This document shows positions 11,530 to 23,339 of a stretch of 64,000 nt of DNA, piece by piece (position 1 is the stretch's first letter; every line of letters begins with the position of its first letter). Source of the stretch: Aporrectodea caliginosa (Eukaryota > Annelida > Clitellata > Crassiclitellata > Lumbricidae); contig JACEVL010000099.1 in assembly GCA_020284085.1 (NCBI GenBank), forward strand, positions 1,516,229 through 1,580,228. Direction: 5' to 3'. A program made the position numbers and the translations under genes. The notes beneath the pieces were generated by a model. That model made no database searches and was not told the origin of the DNA. It was given only the letters and a program-made list of their open reading frames with translations.

Positions 11530-14500
11530 ATGAATCAGTACGTGCAGGTTGTAGACGATGAGAATGATGAAGCGATTGAACTGCCAGCCGAGGGTGATGG
11601 GACGCTGCTGTTGAGTACATTAATCGCCCAGTTTCCTGGGGCTTGTGGCTTGAAATACAGATCTGCTGAAACAAATGGCGTCCGTGGTGTGCGCTTGTCT
11701 GATGGTCGACTCTACGCTCCTGATGGTGTATGGGGAGGCATTACGTTCACAACGGTTTACCCCAAAGGTGCGTTTACATTACGTATTGCTTTGCACTGAG
11801 TAAATCGATTTTTGAAACGTTTTAGCGCGTGCCAACAAGTTAAAAGGCAGCGTGACATGGATTGGTCGTAGTGTAGAACCTACATAGGATGTGTCTGGTT
11901 ATAGGGTCGTAAATTATTGTAGCTGAACACGACCACATCTTATTTAGCGTGATAATTTTGCGTTGTGATCAAATCTTGTGTACCGTAGACTGATTCATGA
12001 TAATAAATAATGTAGTGATAACAAATTTGAGTAAAACTTTAGAAGTTACAGCTCTGCAGTATGAAAATTTCAAATAATGACAAGAGGTCTGAGTGTATGT
12101 ATTGTTAAGTAATTGTTGAGAAGCGTCCCCTCATTGTCACCTGTCTTATAAATTATATGGCCACTTCAGGTTGCAAGAGAAAGTAGAGCGCTGCACGGTA
12201 TTGGTAGGACTGTCTGATTTCACCTTGGTACCTTAGCCTCATTATATTGGCCTAAATCCAGAGCTTCTGAAAGGTGGGGATTTTAACAACAGTGCCACCA
12301 CTGACACCAGTACACCAGAGCCAACCGCACTAAAAGTGAAAATGGTCCTTTGGTCCAGTTGACTACACTGGTTAAAGCGTACGCCTGATGCGGCTGTGTG
12401 CGTCAGGGTGCTGGCACTAATACCGATAGCCACTTCAGTCATTTGAATATCGAGTTCGCACATGGGGTCTGTAAAAGGCGTTGCTTCCATTCAAACAGGC
12501 AGAGGTGGTTGAAGCAGGGTTGGGGCCATATGGTCGCTATACAAACACATGTTCGCTTCCATTTGTGTAGAGTCGGATAGAGCTTGACGAATGTCAATCT
12601 CGCTTATTTTGAACCTTGGATATATATCGAACTGTTAAACGATGGTCTCTTGAACTTCGATATGATAAGTTTTGCTGTAGTTGTTTGTATGTGGAATATC
12701 AAGACTAGCAGAAACCTTCATCCTTTCAGGAATTGTAATTTATGTACCTCTGAAGGCGAGGGCTTGGTAAGGGTTTCCAGCTGTTGTATTGCTGCAGTTT
12801 TGTTAGCACTTTAGCTGACAACTACTTCAGACCTTTGCACTTTGCTCAGAAGTTTTACAGATGTGCGTAAACAAACTTATTTTAAGTTTTTTTTTGTAAA
12901 GGAAAACTATCGACTTTTGTAGCATTTTGCTGCATGTAACATGAAAATCAATGAGTGTTTTTTTCTTGTGATTGTGATTATTATGAATGCATTATGAAAT
13001 GATTGCATTAAACATGTTTACGAGTTTCATTAAAAAACTGCAATTAACAGTGTCGGTTGCAGAAAAACGAAAAGGAGATGTGTTGGAGCCACCAACTGCA
13101 AAAACCAAGCGGATTGAGAAGCAGAAGTGCAGTGATCTGATTGTTCTTGGTTTGCCGTGGAAATGTGCTGAGGATGATCTGCGAGCTCACTTCTCGCAGT
13201 TTGGGGAACTTATCATGGTTCAGGTAGGATGCCAAATATCACATGCAGGTGTTAAATCATGTTGTAACATTTCACCTGATCTATTACAAGTACTGATATT
13301 TAGTTGACCATCACAACTGTAGGTTAAATTACTTTGACCTTTAGTACTTTGATGCTATAGAAGGTGTCAGAAATGTCAAACTAAAACATGGACTGGCATG
13401 AATTTTAGAGAAATGTAATGGAAAAAGGAGTGCCACCTGCCGACGTGTCTGGTACTTGGCCGCTGCATGGCACTCGAGCACCACCCAGCGACGCATCTGG
13501 TACTCGAGCGTCCAGTGCGTGTGCCTTTAGCGTAACTGCCTGCTGGCATGCGTAACGCTACAGACATGTGACATTTCAGTTCTATTATATTATTGATTTG
13601 AGTACCCCTAACTGTAGGGGTTGCAAAAAAGTATTTCCAGCTGTGTTACTGCTATGGCTTGTTTCATTTGAGATTTTCAAAATCTCGTTGGAGATTTAAA
13701 GTTAGGTCAGATTGACTACATACAAGTACAATAGTACATAGTCACATATAGTTGGAAAGAAAGTTGTTGTCTGCATTTCAAACATTGTTCTGTTTTCAGG
13801 TGAAACGTGACATTAAGACCAACCAGTCGAAAGGGTTCGGATTCATTCGATTTACTGACTACGAATCACAGCTCAAGGCATTGTCGCAGCGTCACCTGAT
13901 TGACAATCGTTGGTGTGACATTCGAATTCCTAACTCCAAGGTATATTATTCTTATTACACTACTTTCAACTACAATCAGTCATTTGCATAAAGGTTAGAA
14001 TCGCAAATGACCAAAATTGCTGTTGCCAAGAGTTATAATTTAATTATGCTTGGTTTATAATTAATTTTGCCTGATTCATATTGGGTTAACATTTGAAGTT
14101 GAGCAATGGAAGGCTTAAACTGTTAAATATAGGGTTAAGTGTTTCTCAAGCATTTTACTTAAACATTTAAGAGGACTTTAAAAAGCTTTCATTACTGCTG
14201 TGTCTGAAATTTAGTTAAGTTGTTTCATTCAGATTATTTCATTGTCTTAGATGTGGTAAAACGCCTGAACAGAATCCTAATATTAGATTGAAAATGACTT
14301 ATATCATAAAACTTTTGTAGCCACACTTGTTTGGAGAGAAAATATGGTATGCAATGCCAAGCGTGAACAAGCTGCATATCATAAAAAACTGTTGAGTCAA
14401 ATTACTGATCTGCCATATTTACTTCTAGGAAGGTGCACAGCTGGAGGTGAACCAGAAAGTGTATGTCGGCCGTTGCACAGAGGACATGACGGCCGAAGAT

Positions 14501-15238
14501 CTGCGCACTTACTTCCAGCAGTTTGGTGAAGTAACCGATGTGTTTGTGCCAAAGCCATTTAGGGCGTTTGCATTTGTTACATTTACAGACCCCGATGTTG
14601 CACAGAGCCTGTGCGGCGATGACCACATAATCAAGGGAACGAGTGTCCACCTGAGCTGTGCCACTCCGAAGAGCGTAGAGAGGTATACCGATAAACTGAT
14701 GCAGACTGGACGAGGCTTTGGTGGAGGGTACAGTGGATTTGGGAAGGGTGGCGATGCATGGGTTCCAGAAGCTGGTCGTGGAAAGAGTGCGGGATCTGGC
14801 TTCTCGGCCGGGGGTGGCAGTTATGGAATGAGTGGAGGTGGCATGGGTGGAGGAGGTGCAAGTCAGTTCCAGCTGAATCCAGCAATGATGGCTGCTGCTC
14901 AGGCTGCCTTTGCCCAGGGGCTGCTGGGTATGATGAACATGAACCAGGGTGGTTCAGGTGGTGGATATGGTGGTGGTTATGGTCCAGGGTCTGGTGCAGA
15001 CTCCACTGCAAAACCTGTGGCAGCTGGTGGCGGCAGCAGTTACGGAAGCCAGACGGGTTCAGGTGACACCCAAGCCGCTGCGGGAGGTTATTCCGGTACG
15101 CAGATGCCTGCCAGCAATTACGGAAATGCTGGAAGTAACCAGGGATATGGAGGTTGGACCCCTTCACAGCAGACAGACAGTCATGGGTCTAATGCTTCGT
15201 GGAGCCAACCACGACCACCTGCGCCCGGCTGGAATTAG
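11530..15238 (+). CDS. TARDBP: TDP-43 RNA-binding protein
   Basis: Coding exons are 11530-11767, 13063-13223, 13800-13940 and 14429-15238, giving 449 aa with all phases consistent. The ATG at 11530 opens [20 protein letters not shown], the TDP-43 N-terminal oligomerisation domain (1-79). A bipartite nuclear signal follows (KRK 81-83, KTKR 93-96). RRM1 spans about 104-180 ([11 protein letters not shown]1 KGFGFIRF at 144-151). RRM2 spans about 190-262 ([19 protein letters not shown]). The glycine-rich C-terminal half keeps the conserved helical segment ([12 protein letters not shown], within about 327-351) and ends near a Trp. The family binds UG-rich RNA and controls splicing, transport and its own mRNA. 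The exon 2 acceptor could instead be 12 nt upstream (AACAG|TG), adding four residues in frame. Human TDP-43 is 414 aa. Confidence 0.96.
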
Positions 15239-17900
15239 AATGTAGGTGGAGTTGTGCTGTGTGGAACCATGAAGGTGTTTATGGTTTTAATGTGGACAGT
15301 CTGATGAACTTTCTGAGGTGAATCTTGTGTTCGAATGAAACTTTATAATGGATGTCATTTGTGTTTTTATGTTTGCTTACTGTGAATGCCTGATTGTTTG
15401 GTTATGGTAGACCTATCCCAAGTCATGAAAGACAGCAGAAACAATAACTCATTCCAGCTCTGACCTGTATTTGTCCTCAATTTTTTAAAGTGCAGTAAAA
15501 AGTTTCATTAGTAACATTAAGGTCAAATTGCAGATAAATTCCTAAAATGTTTATAAATTGAGAATACAGTTTTGACTTGCTATTTGGATTTGAATTATCT
15601 TTAAGATATTAATTTCCAAAACATTTTATTGTTTTGCGTAGAGAATATAGAGGAAATTGTGTAGTCGCATATAATATGATTACTTTCTTTATTACAATTC
15701 TTATATCTATGTATTGTGACTACTGCTTAAAAGGAAAATTACTCAAGAAATTGTTTTAAAATGCAGCGATAGTTTCAGTTTAGTTTGTGAAGTGACAAAG
15801 CATACTCACCTCCCAAAAAGTCGGTGTGTTTTCGTGAACTAGTTCTTGCTGAACTAGGATTCTTTTAAAATGAGCCTTTCAATAGAAATAAATTCACTTT
15901 ATTTTACTTTACTTTACTTTATTTTTACTTTTTTTTATTTTACTTTAAGGTGACGGCAACCATACAGTGAGTTGCAATATTTCTATAAACATTTTGTAGT
16001 TTCAAGGCACTCGCAGCCAGGGATGTCACAGACTGTATTCCATCTTTGATTACAAAAGCTTGTTAACTAAAATACTTGCAATATTTTTGCATATCTCTAA
16101 CTTTTCCAAGTGTTTGCATCCAGTGAAAATTTTGATGGTTTCGTGTGTTTCTTGGTGACATGCTAATTCTTGTTGGAAGTACGAGTATGTTGTCCTCCGT
16201 TCAGTGTCTGAGAAAGTGAAATTTTATACGTTGATAGTGAGACACATCTGGGTGCTTTAAGAAGTCTTGTGTTTCATGTACAAATTGTTTGCACTTACAC
16301 TGGCTGATAATTTTTTTTAATGTTTCGCCATCTACAGTTATGACTGTAGTACCAGCACTCGGTCGGATGTCTTGTTGTGCATAGACGTCAACTACACCGT
16401 CTAAATTTGTCTCAGTATGGTGAGTAACAAGTGGTTATCTACAGTGCTGCGTGAGAACCTGGGTATGTTCAGTTGGAGCTGGTTGAAGCGACTCGGATGA
16501 GGTGTGCAGATGATTTTGGTGTCAGTATGAGAACGAGTGATTTGGTGATTAGTGAGCGAGCAGCATTTGTCGTTGAGCCTTGTGATGTGGAAGCCAAAGA
16601 GTGATGTGACTGGAAAGTGTTGGAAACGTCTTTGTATGAGTATTGAAGACAAGCTGGATGAAGGTTGTGAAAGGTGAAATAAGTGAGGCTGCAGTTGCAG
16701 TGTCTGAGAAAGTTTAAATGCTTCCCTATGATGATTGTTGTGAAATCTTGGTTTTTGTTAATTATGAAAGCTGATGCTATTCTGTTCTGAAACTGGCGTG
16801 CTGCAATTGCATTGGGATTAACACTATGCTTAATTCGTTTTGGATTGCCTGTGTATGCATCATACTTGTATACCTGTACTGACTGTACTCGAATTGAAAT
16901 TGTTGGATGCAACGTTGCAAGTGTTTGTCATTTCTGGATCTGGTTTGATGATGGAATTTGATGTTTGTAAAAGTTCTGCATCTAACCTTGGAGATAGTTT
17001 GTGAATCTGGCGTTGTTTCTTGAATTAATCAGTTGTGGCTCTGTGATGCAAATTGATGACTACAGTTATGTGAATTTGCTGTCTGAATTGACTGTTTGGT
17101 TTAACTGTGTTTCGACAAAGTGTTGGATGAAGTTGACTTGTTTTGTGATTAAATGGAAGTTATAAATTTTATGTCAGAATTCGTTTGTACATGTATAACC
17201 AAGAAAATTCAGAACTTTATTGCAGCAGCATGACAGAAGACGAGCTCTTCGAATAGCACATAAATCACTGGTTGTCAGATAGAAATCTGTAAACTGGGAT
17301 TTTGTATAAGCTCTGCAGCTCATTGAGTCCTTGCGCTTGTTTTCAACGACTGGAGCTCTTTTGCGCTGTCTCATGTTTTGGGGCGTCTTCCTGGAACAAC
17401 AAGCCGCATCTGAGAGTCAGAACTTTACCAGTGTGAGATTACTGAAGAAACATTTTCCGCTTGTCTTGTGTCGTGCATCTTTTAGACCTTTTGAATCGCT
17501 GTGCTTCAGCGCTGGTTCTTAGAAAACACTATGCACGCACATGTGTAGCCTAAATACCTAAACGCGCGCACATAGGTGTGTCCCGGCACTTCAGGTCAGT
17601 TAGTTCATTCCATTTGCTAGCAATCTCTGAATTTGGGTGCCTCTGAGGTTTAAATGAAACAGTGAATGGAATGGGCAGTTGATCTTGTATGGTCTGATTG
17701 GTCAAAGTTTTAGGCTTTGATTAATAATGACCCTTGCAGGTCCCTGATTGCATTTGAATTATATAGCCTTCAGTCTTTATTCAGGATACATATTATAATA
17801 GCAGTTGAGAAGTTTTCAGATCAAACACTTGTTTTTGTGGTTTCCAATGCCCAAAATAAAGTTTATAAACTGAAATGTTTCTTCTATTATGTATGGTAGA
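15239..17900 (+). other. TARDBP 3' UTR / downstream region, U/G-rich
   Basis: There is no other gene on either strand. A consensus AATAAA at 15887-15892 lies about 650 bp past the stop, and a second at 17855-17860. From about 16380 to 17160 the plus strand is strikingly rich in TG and TTG (for example TTGTGGCTCTGTGATG). This is the base composition TDP-43 binds. In mammals TDP-43 autoregulates through its own 3' UTR; that this holds here is inference. Confidence 0.5.
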
Positions 17901-17998
17901 TTTAGGCCTAGCTGATAAAATTATTTGGTGCATGAAAATGTATGTAGCGGAAGATTTAAATTTTATTGGTGCTTGGCAGTTGGCACGGTAACATAGTG

Positions 17999-18212
17999 TG
18001 ACATGGTGGCCTATTGGTTAGAGCAGTTGACCTGTAACGTGGAGAGTACGGGTTCGATCCTCGTCTGAGGCGGTTACTGTGGATGGACCGTGAGCAAGTC
18101 CTTAGTGCACATTGAATTGCTTTGCTATTTAATCGCCTCTGCACCATCGAGGTGCACACACTTCTGAACTTTGGAAGAAGGACAATGTAAAAATGCAGTT
18201 TTATTGTAAGCC
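17999..18212 (+). mobile_element. tRNA-derived SINE, family A
   Basis: Box A is TGGCCTATTGGTTAGAGCA and box B is GGGTTCGATCC. The body carries GAGCAAGTCCTTAG and CACACTTCTGAACTTTGGA, and the tail is TTTTATTG-like. This is the best-preserved head of the family in the window. Confidence 0.8.
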
Positions 18213-19088
18213 TACTGTATAATTGTAACAAGTTCAAAAATCGCAGACAAGGGGTGAACCCAGAATTGTTAAAAGCAAAACATTAGCCCAACAGTCATGA
18301 CGTGGGCCCAGTCCAGGCTGTGGTGGAAAGTGAAGTGAAAGGACATCACTTAACATGACAAAAGTCCGCAATGAGGAGAGGGAGGGGGTTATCCCAATGC
18401 GGGCAGGGGGGAGAGGGGCCATGACCAGTGCGGACGTCCGCATCTAAATTTCATTCATAGTTTTTCAGTACAACTTGTGCCTTAAACACCAACTTAAGTC
18501 CGATGGCAGAGAGCCTTCACTGCATTGGTTCTTCATTAGTGGTCTGTCGCAGACAGCTCAGTAATAATTTCATCAGCATGCACATGGACTGGAATAACAG
18601 TAACTTTTACAGTAGTAAAAATGGTGATAACAGAGGTGCTGTAATATGCCAAAACTAATCTTTGTCGTCGGCAACGACCTATGTTGTCATAAGCTGCCGT
18701 TAAACTGAGGATCCACATCCACGCTTTAAAACAAGTGGATTCGAGTTTGGCATACAAAAGCAGAAAGGAAAGTCAGTTGATGGGTATGCGACTCCATGTT
18801 GTCGCGCTGCAGGAGTCTTGTAGCCAGTCGTCCTCTGATGCGGACGTCCCCTTGGCCCTAAGGGGGAGGGGGAGGCCAAATGCGGACATGGGGATGGGTA
18901 AAAAGGTCGTTTTGTGTACCTAACTTTATGGAAGACCCCTAAGGCTTAGTCCGTACCAGAACGGATGAGTAGCATCTTAGTAGCCTACACTGCTAACGCG
19001 ACTTCATATGCCGTTGGCTAATTCCACTGCGCATGCAATGGTCATCAACAGAACTCAACCCAATAATCGGCTAACCAAATAAGGCAGA

Positions 19089-19269
19089 CATGGACGTAGC
19101 CATAAAAAAATTTCGGAGGGGTTTAAAGATTGTGGGGGTTTTCCATTGAAAATCGTCGCAAAAGTCCAGTTTTTTTATTTTGCGTGTAAAAGCATATAGG
19201 CCTAAAAATTGTTTCGGAAACTTATTTCGGGGGTTTGTACCCGTAAAACCACCCCTAAATACGCCCATG
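19089..19269. mobile_element. hAT-type MITE, 181 bp
   Basis: The termini CATGGACGTA (left) and, reversed, CATGGGCGTA (right) are flanked by a perfect 8-bp direct repeat AAGGCAGA (19081-19088 and 19270-19277). A related right end (CACCCCTAAATACGCCCATG) occurs at about 22180-22199. A TAGGCCTA lies inside (19197-19204). Confidence 0.8.
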
Positions 19270-19936
19270 AAGGCAGAGTTATTATTTAATGATCAATCAA
19301 TCAATCAATATTTGTTTATTTGCAATGACAGACGCATTGCTGCTTACAAGTAAAGAGTAGGCCTAGTCTGATTAAGGTGATTCGGTTGAGTTATGCTCAG
19401 TGCTGTTCAACCTAAACTTTTAGGAGGATCTGTTCTCACGGATCGATGATGAACTTGCACAGTGAAACCGCTTGTAGCGTAATTGGGAAACAAGTTCTTT
19501 GAAGTGTTGATGCACCGGGTTTTTGTATTTGCAACAGTTTGAAATAGACTTTAACAACAAACTCATTGTAAACATTTAATTTGAGTCCGATAAACACACA
19601 GAGCAACAACTGCATTCAACTTTTAAGTTGAGCAACGTTTGTTCCTCATTTGTATGCATAACCTAGACTACACTTATAAGGCTAGTTAAAAAGCGTAGCA
19701 TTACCAGTACGTGTATAAGTATTAAAATGCAAATATAAACTGGTTATAATTTGGATTCTGGAAATTTAAGAAGTTTTTTAATCATGTCGAACTTCGCCAC
19801 GAGCCATACTGGTCTCCAGCGGCATCATGCGTTCGATTTTCTTTCAAATTATGGTTCTGAATGACTTTTTGAAGATAAGACGAAGCCTGACAAACATCCA
19901 ATGGCTGCCAAAGAGTAATTGCAATGTCATTAATTA

Positions 19937-20110
19937 TTATGGAATCATGGCAATCATCATTCCAAGAACGACCATAATCGCAAATCCTGTAGTCTTCATT
20001 GCGTGTTTTCTAAAGCCACTTGAATCACTTGACGATTTCAAACTGGTGTCTAAAGAAAACGGAAAATATCCATGTTCAATCCATAGAGTAGAGCTACATA
20101 TATATATAAT

Positions 20111-20141
<31 letters not shown>

Positions 20142-23100
20142 GACAAAAGACTGCAGCACAATAATTAATAGAGGCCACGTCCCACTCGAAAATGTTGGCA
20201 AAGGTGCTTAAATGTCCGTCGATTGTGAAGCGAAGACGCGAAATGAATCTGATGTAGTCCTAGGTAGAAGTTGTTATTAATAATATAACAGAACAGAAAT
20301 CTCTGCGTGCGTGCATGCGTCTGAAGCGTGAGGGAGGGAGAAGACGCATCTCTGCTCATTTTCAAATTGTTTTTAACCGTCTTAGGACGGGCAAACATCT
20401 AGTGTATTTATAAAGTAGTAGTCGTATACGGGTTAGGTGATGGTGATGATGTTGATGATGAGACAAGAACAGAATTGATCATAACTACGACAGCTTAAGG
20501 TTACTCACTTGTCACAGTGACCCTTGCCTCGTCTTCGCTGTCGCGCACATTGCGACAGGAATAGACCCCGAAGTCTTGAGCTGCGAGACTCTTTCGGACC
20601 AAAAGAACCGTCTTCTGATGACTTGGCTCGTCTTCCTTTGGTGTGATGGCGGCGTCTTTTGTCGACTCCGTTAAGCGCACACCGTTTAGGAGCCACTCCA
20701 CGCTCGAGTGAATGTCAGCCTTGCAGGTCAGTTGCAGCTGCGATCCAATGGCCTTTTCCACCTCCTTTGGACCGTTGATCATCACTTGACCTACCGGTAC
20801 GTGGAAAAGAGGATAAGAATTCCCATGGCAAAGAACAAATGACGCTCTTTTCGACAACTAAGACACTGATTGATAATAATCACTGATATTGACCTGATTT
20901 GACATTGACCTAAATTAGGGTCTACAGCCTGGTTTTGGTAAGCCATCGGTTGATGCCTTGAGCATTAGACACTGGCGCAATAGAAGTTACTAATTAGGCC
21001 TAGTAATAATAATAGTAATAATAATACATGTAATAATAATACATGTAATAATAATGCGCACATTTGTAATAAATTTGTATTTAATTTATACTCATATAGG
21101 CCTAACGGAACCCTTGGTTCTTTTGGGTTTACCCATTGTCACTGAATGTAGGCTACAAGACTGTATAGTGTATACCTTTATGTTTGAACTGTTATGGTGA
21201 ACAATAAAAGTATATTGATATTGATATATATTCATCGGAGCACTTCGGTGTGCAGCGATTCTTTTCGAAGTTAGGCCTACAGCAGGCAATCGATAGGCCT
21301 ATACTACCTGCTGAAGATAATGTGCAAAAATTCTGTGCTAGCGATTATTACGCTTTGCGAGTCTCCTCAGCATTCCTACTAAGTTCAGTAGATAATTGTT
21401 TACACTTTACAAAACTCTTACTTCAACAGTTCCTAAATTCAGAATTTGCATACCAGATTATTTTTTACATAAAAGGAAAAATTGCATTAATATAGAATAT
21501 ATATTACAAATCGTACTTGTAATATACAGACTACAATGCAATTTTTCCTATTACAAACACTATAGGCCTATTTGCAATATATAGGCTACAATGCAATTTC
21601 TCCTTTAGAAATTCCCTAACATTTATGTAGCTCGCATACATAGCTGTGATAGGCATCAGTGGATGGGAAGGTGATACTGACTGTGACGTTCATGTCCCGC
21701 AACGGTGACATTGATGCTGTCAGACGTCTTGGAATGAAGACATGCGCAGACGTAGGTACCAGCATCCTGCGGCTCGGCACCGACAATGGTCAGTCTGCTG
21801 GTCAGGCCACCTGTCGACGTCTTCTCCTCAGCCACCTGGAAGCGTCCAGTTGTGTTGGACACCGGATGACCATTGCGTGTCCAGTCTGCGTGATGGTCAG
21901 TCGAGCGACACTCGAGCGTCACCGTGTCGTGCTCTCTTACGTCTCGAACATCGTCACGTGGCGTCGTTATGTGGATCTCAGCTGTTCAAAGAATTCACGC
22001 ACACACCGTAATCTATATAGGCCTACCACTTGGACTCAGGGGCGGACAGGGGCATAGCTAGAAAAAATATGGGGATCCATTGGGAATTGTCGTATTTTTA
22101 CACATTTTTAGTTTTTAACAACAGTAATGCATTTACTTTTGGGTGGGGGGCGGGGGTTTGAAGTTTGAACGCGTAAAGCCACCCCTAAATACGCCCATGG
22201 TAGCGGAGATAGGCCTATAGGTGAAAATAGGCCTACTTAATTGCGGATGTTTTCTCTGTGTGCGTTTATATAGGCTACATACAATACATACATAATATAG
22301 GCCCTACATACATATATATACTAACATATTAGATTAGGAAGTTGCCCTTCAGCCTTGCAACGATGCTTTTGAAGTTTTCGTTATGGCTGTGGTCTGTGGT
22401 TAATTAAATCTAAGCCATTGCGATATAGGCCGAAGAGTGCATAGTACTTTTCTTGGTTATATCTCTAAGGGGCGCTATATAGGCCTAAATTTAACTTGAT
22501 TGTTTGTTTGATTGAGGCCCAGATAAGTTTGAGATTACAGGCTCGTCGAAGTGTAAACGGGACCACATTTCAGAGATAAGGAAAAAACTATACGTCAGTT
22601 GTAAGAGGTTATCGAAACCTCAGACCATAACCCCATAACCCCTTCCTGGTATCTAGATAAGATTATCCGCCGCGTTTGATAGCTTCAAGACAGATATAAC
22701 GGATGCGATATATCGACATTTGATTAAAACTGGGCTGAAGCGGCAGTAGCAGATGAAAGGAATTGAATTTGATTGCGAAAAACAGCACTGTATATGCATA
22801 GACATAATAAGTACTGTATAGGCCTACATGTTTCATGATAAGGTCTAAGTACACGTATAATTATCGTAATCGTTAACTCCAAACTTCTAAAGCTCGAAAG
22901 CTTTCGTCCCTCGAAAGCCAAGCATAGGGCACCAGCTTATTCACGAGCGCTGATCGAGCTTTATGAGAGACTCTCTATTGGCGCTATGCAAATGATCTGC
23001 CGCAATTATTGCAATGCAGTATTATTCAGGTCTTCTTACGTAGACGACCAGGAGCAGACGAAGGTCGAAGGAAAATCGGTCGTACCTCACTCGCACTTTG

Positions 23101-23288
23101 CGATGCAAGGAAATTACCAGAATGTGGAGAAACAGTAAGGAAAGAAAATCAAGGTAATATCAAACGACGAGAAACTCGAGATCTTCTTCAAGTATACGGA
23201 TGCTAAACAAAAGAAAGCAGATGAGACTGCCTTTGTCTCATCTCTCTGTCTGTCTGCATGTCTGTTTGCCTATCATTCTATTCATATT

Positions 23289-23339
<51 letters not shown>

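Noticed and set aside
14631..15167. 178-codon minus-strand frame
   Set aside because: Antisense shadow of the glycine-rich TDP-43 exon 4.
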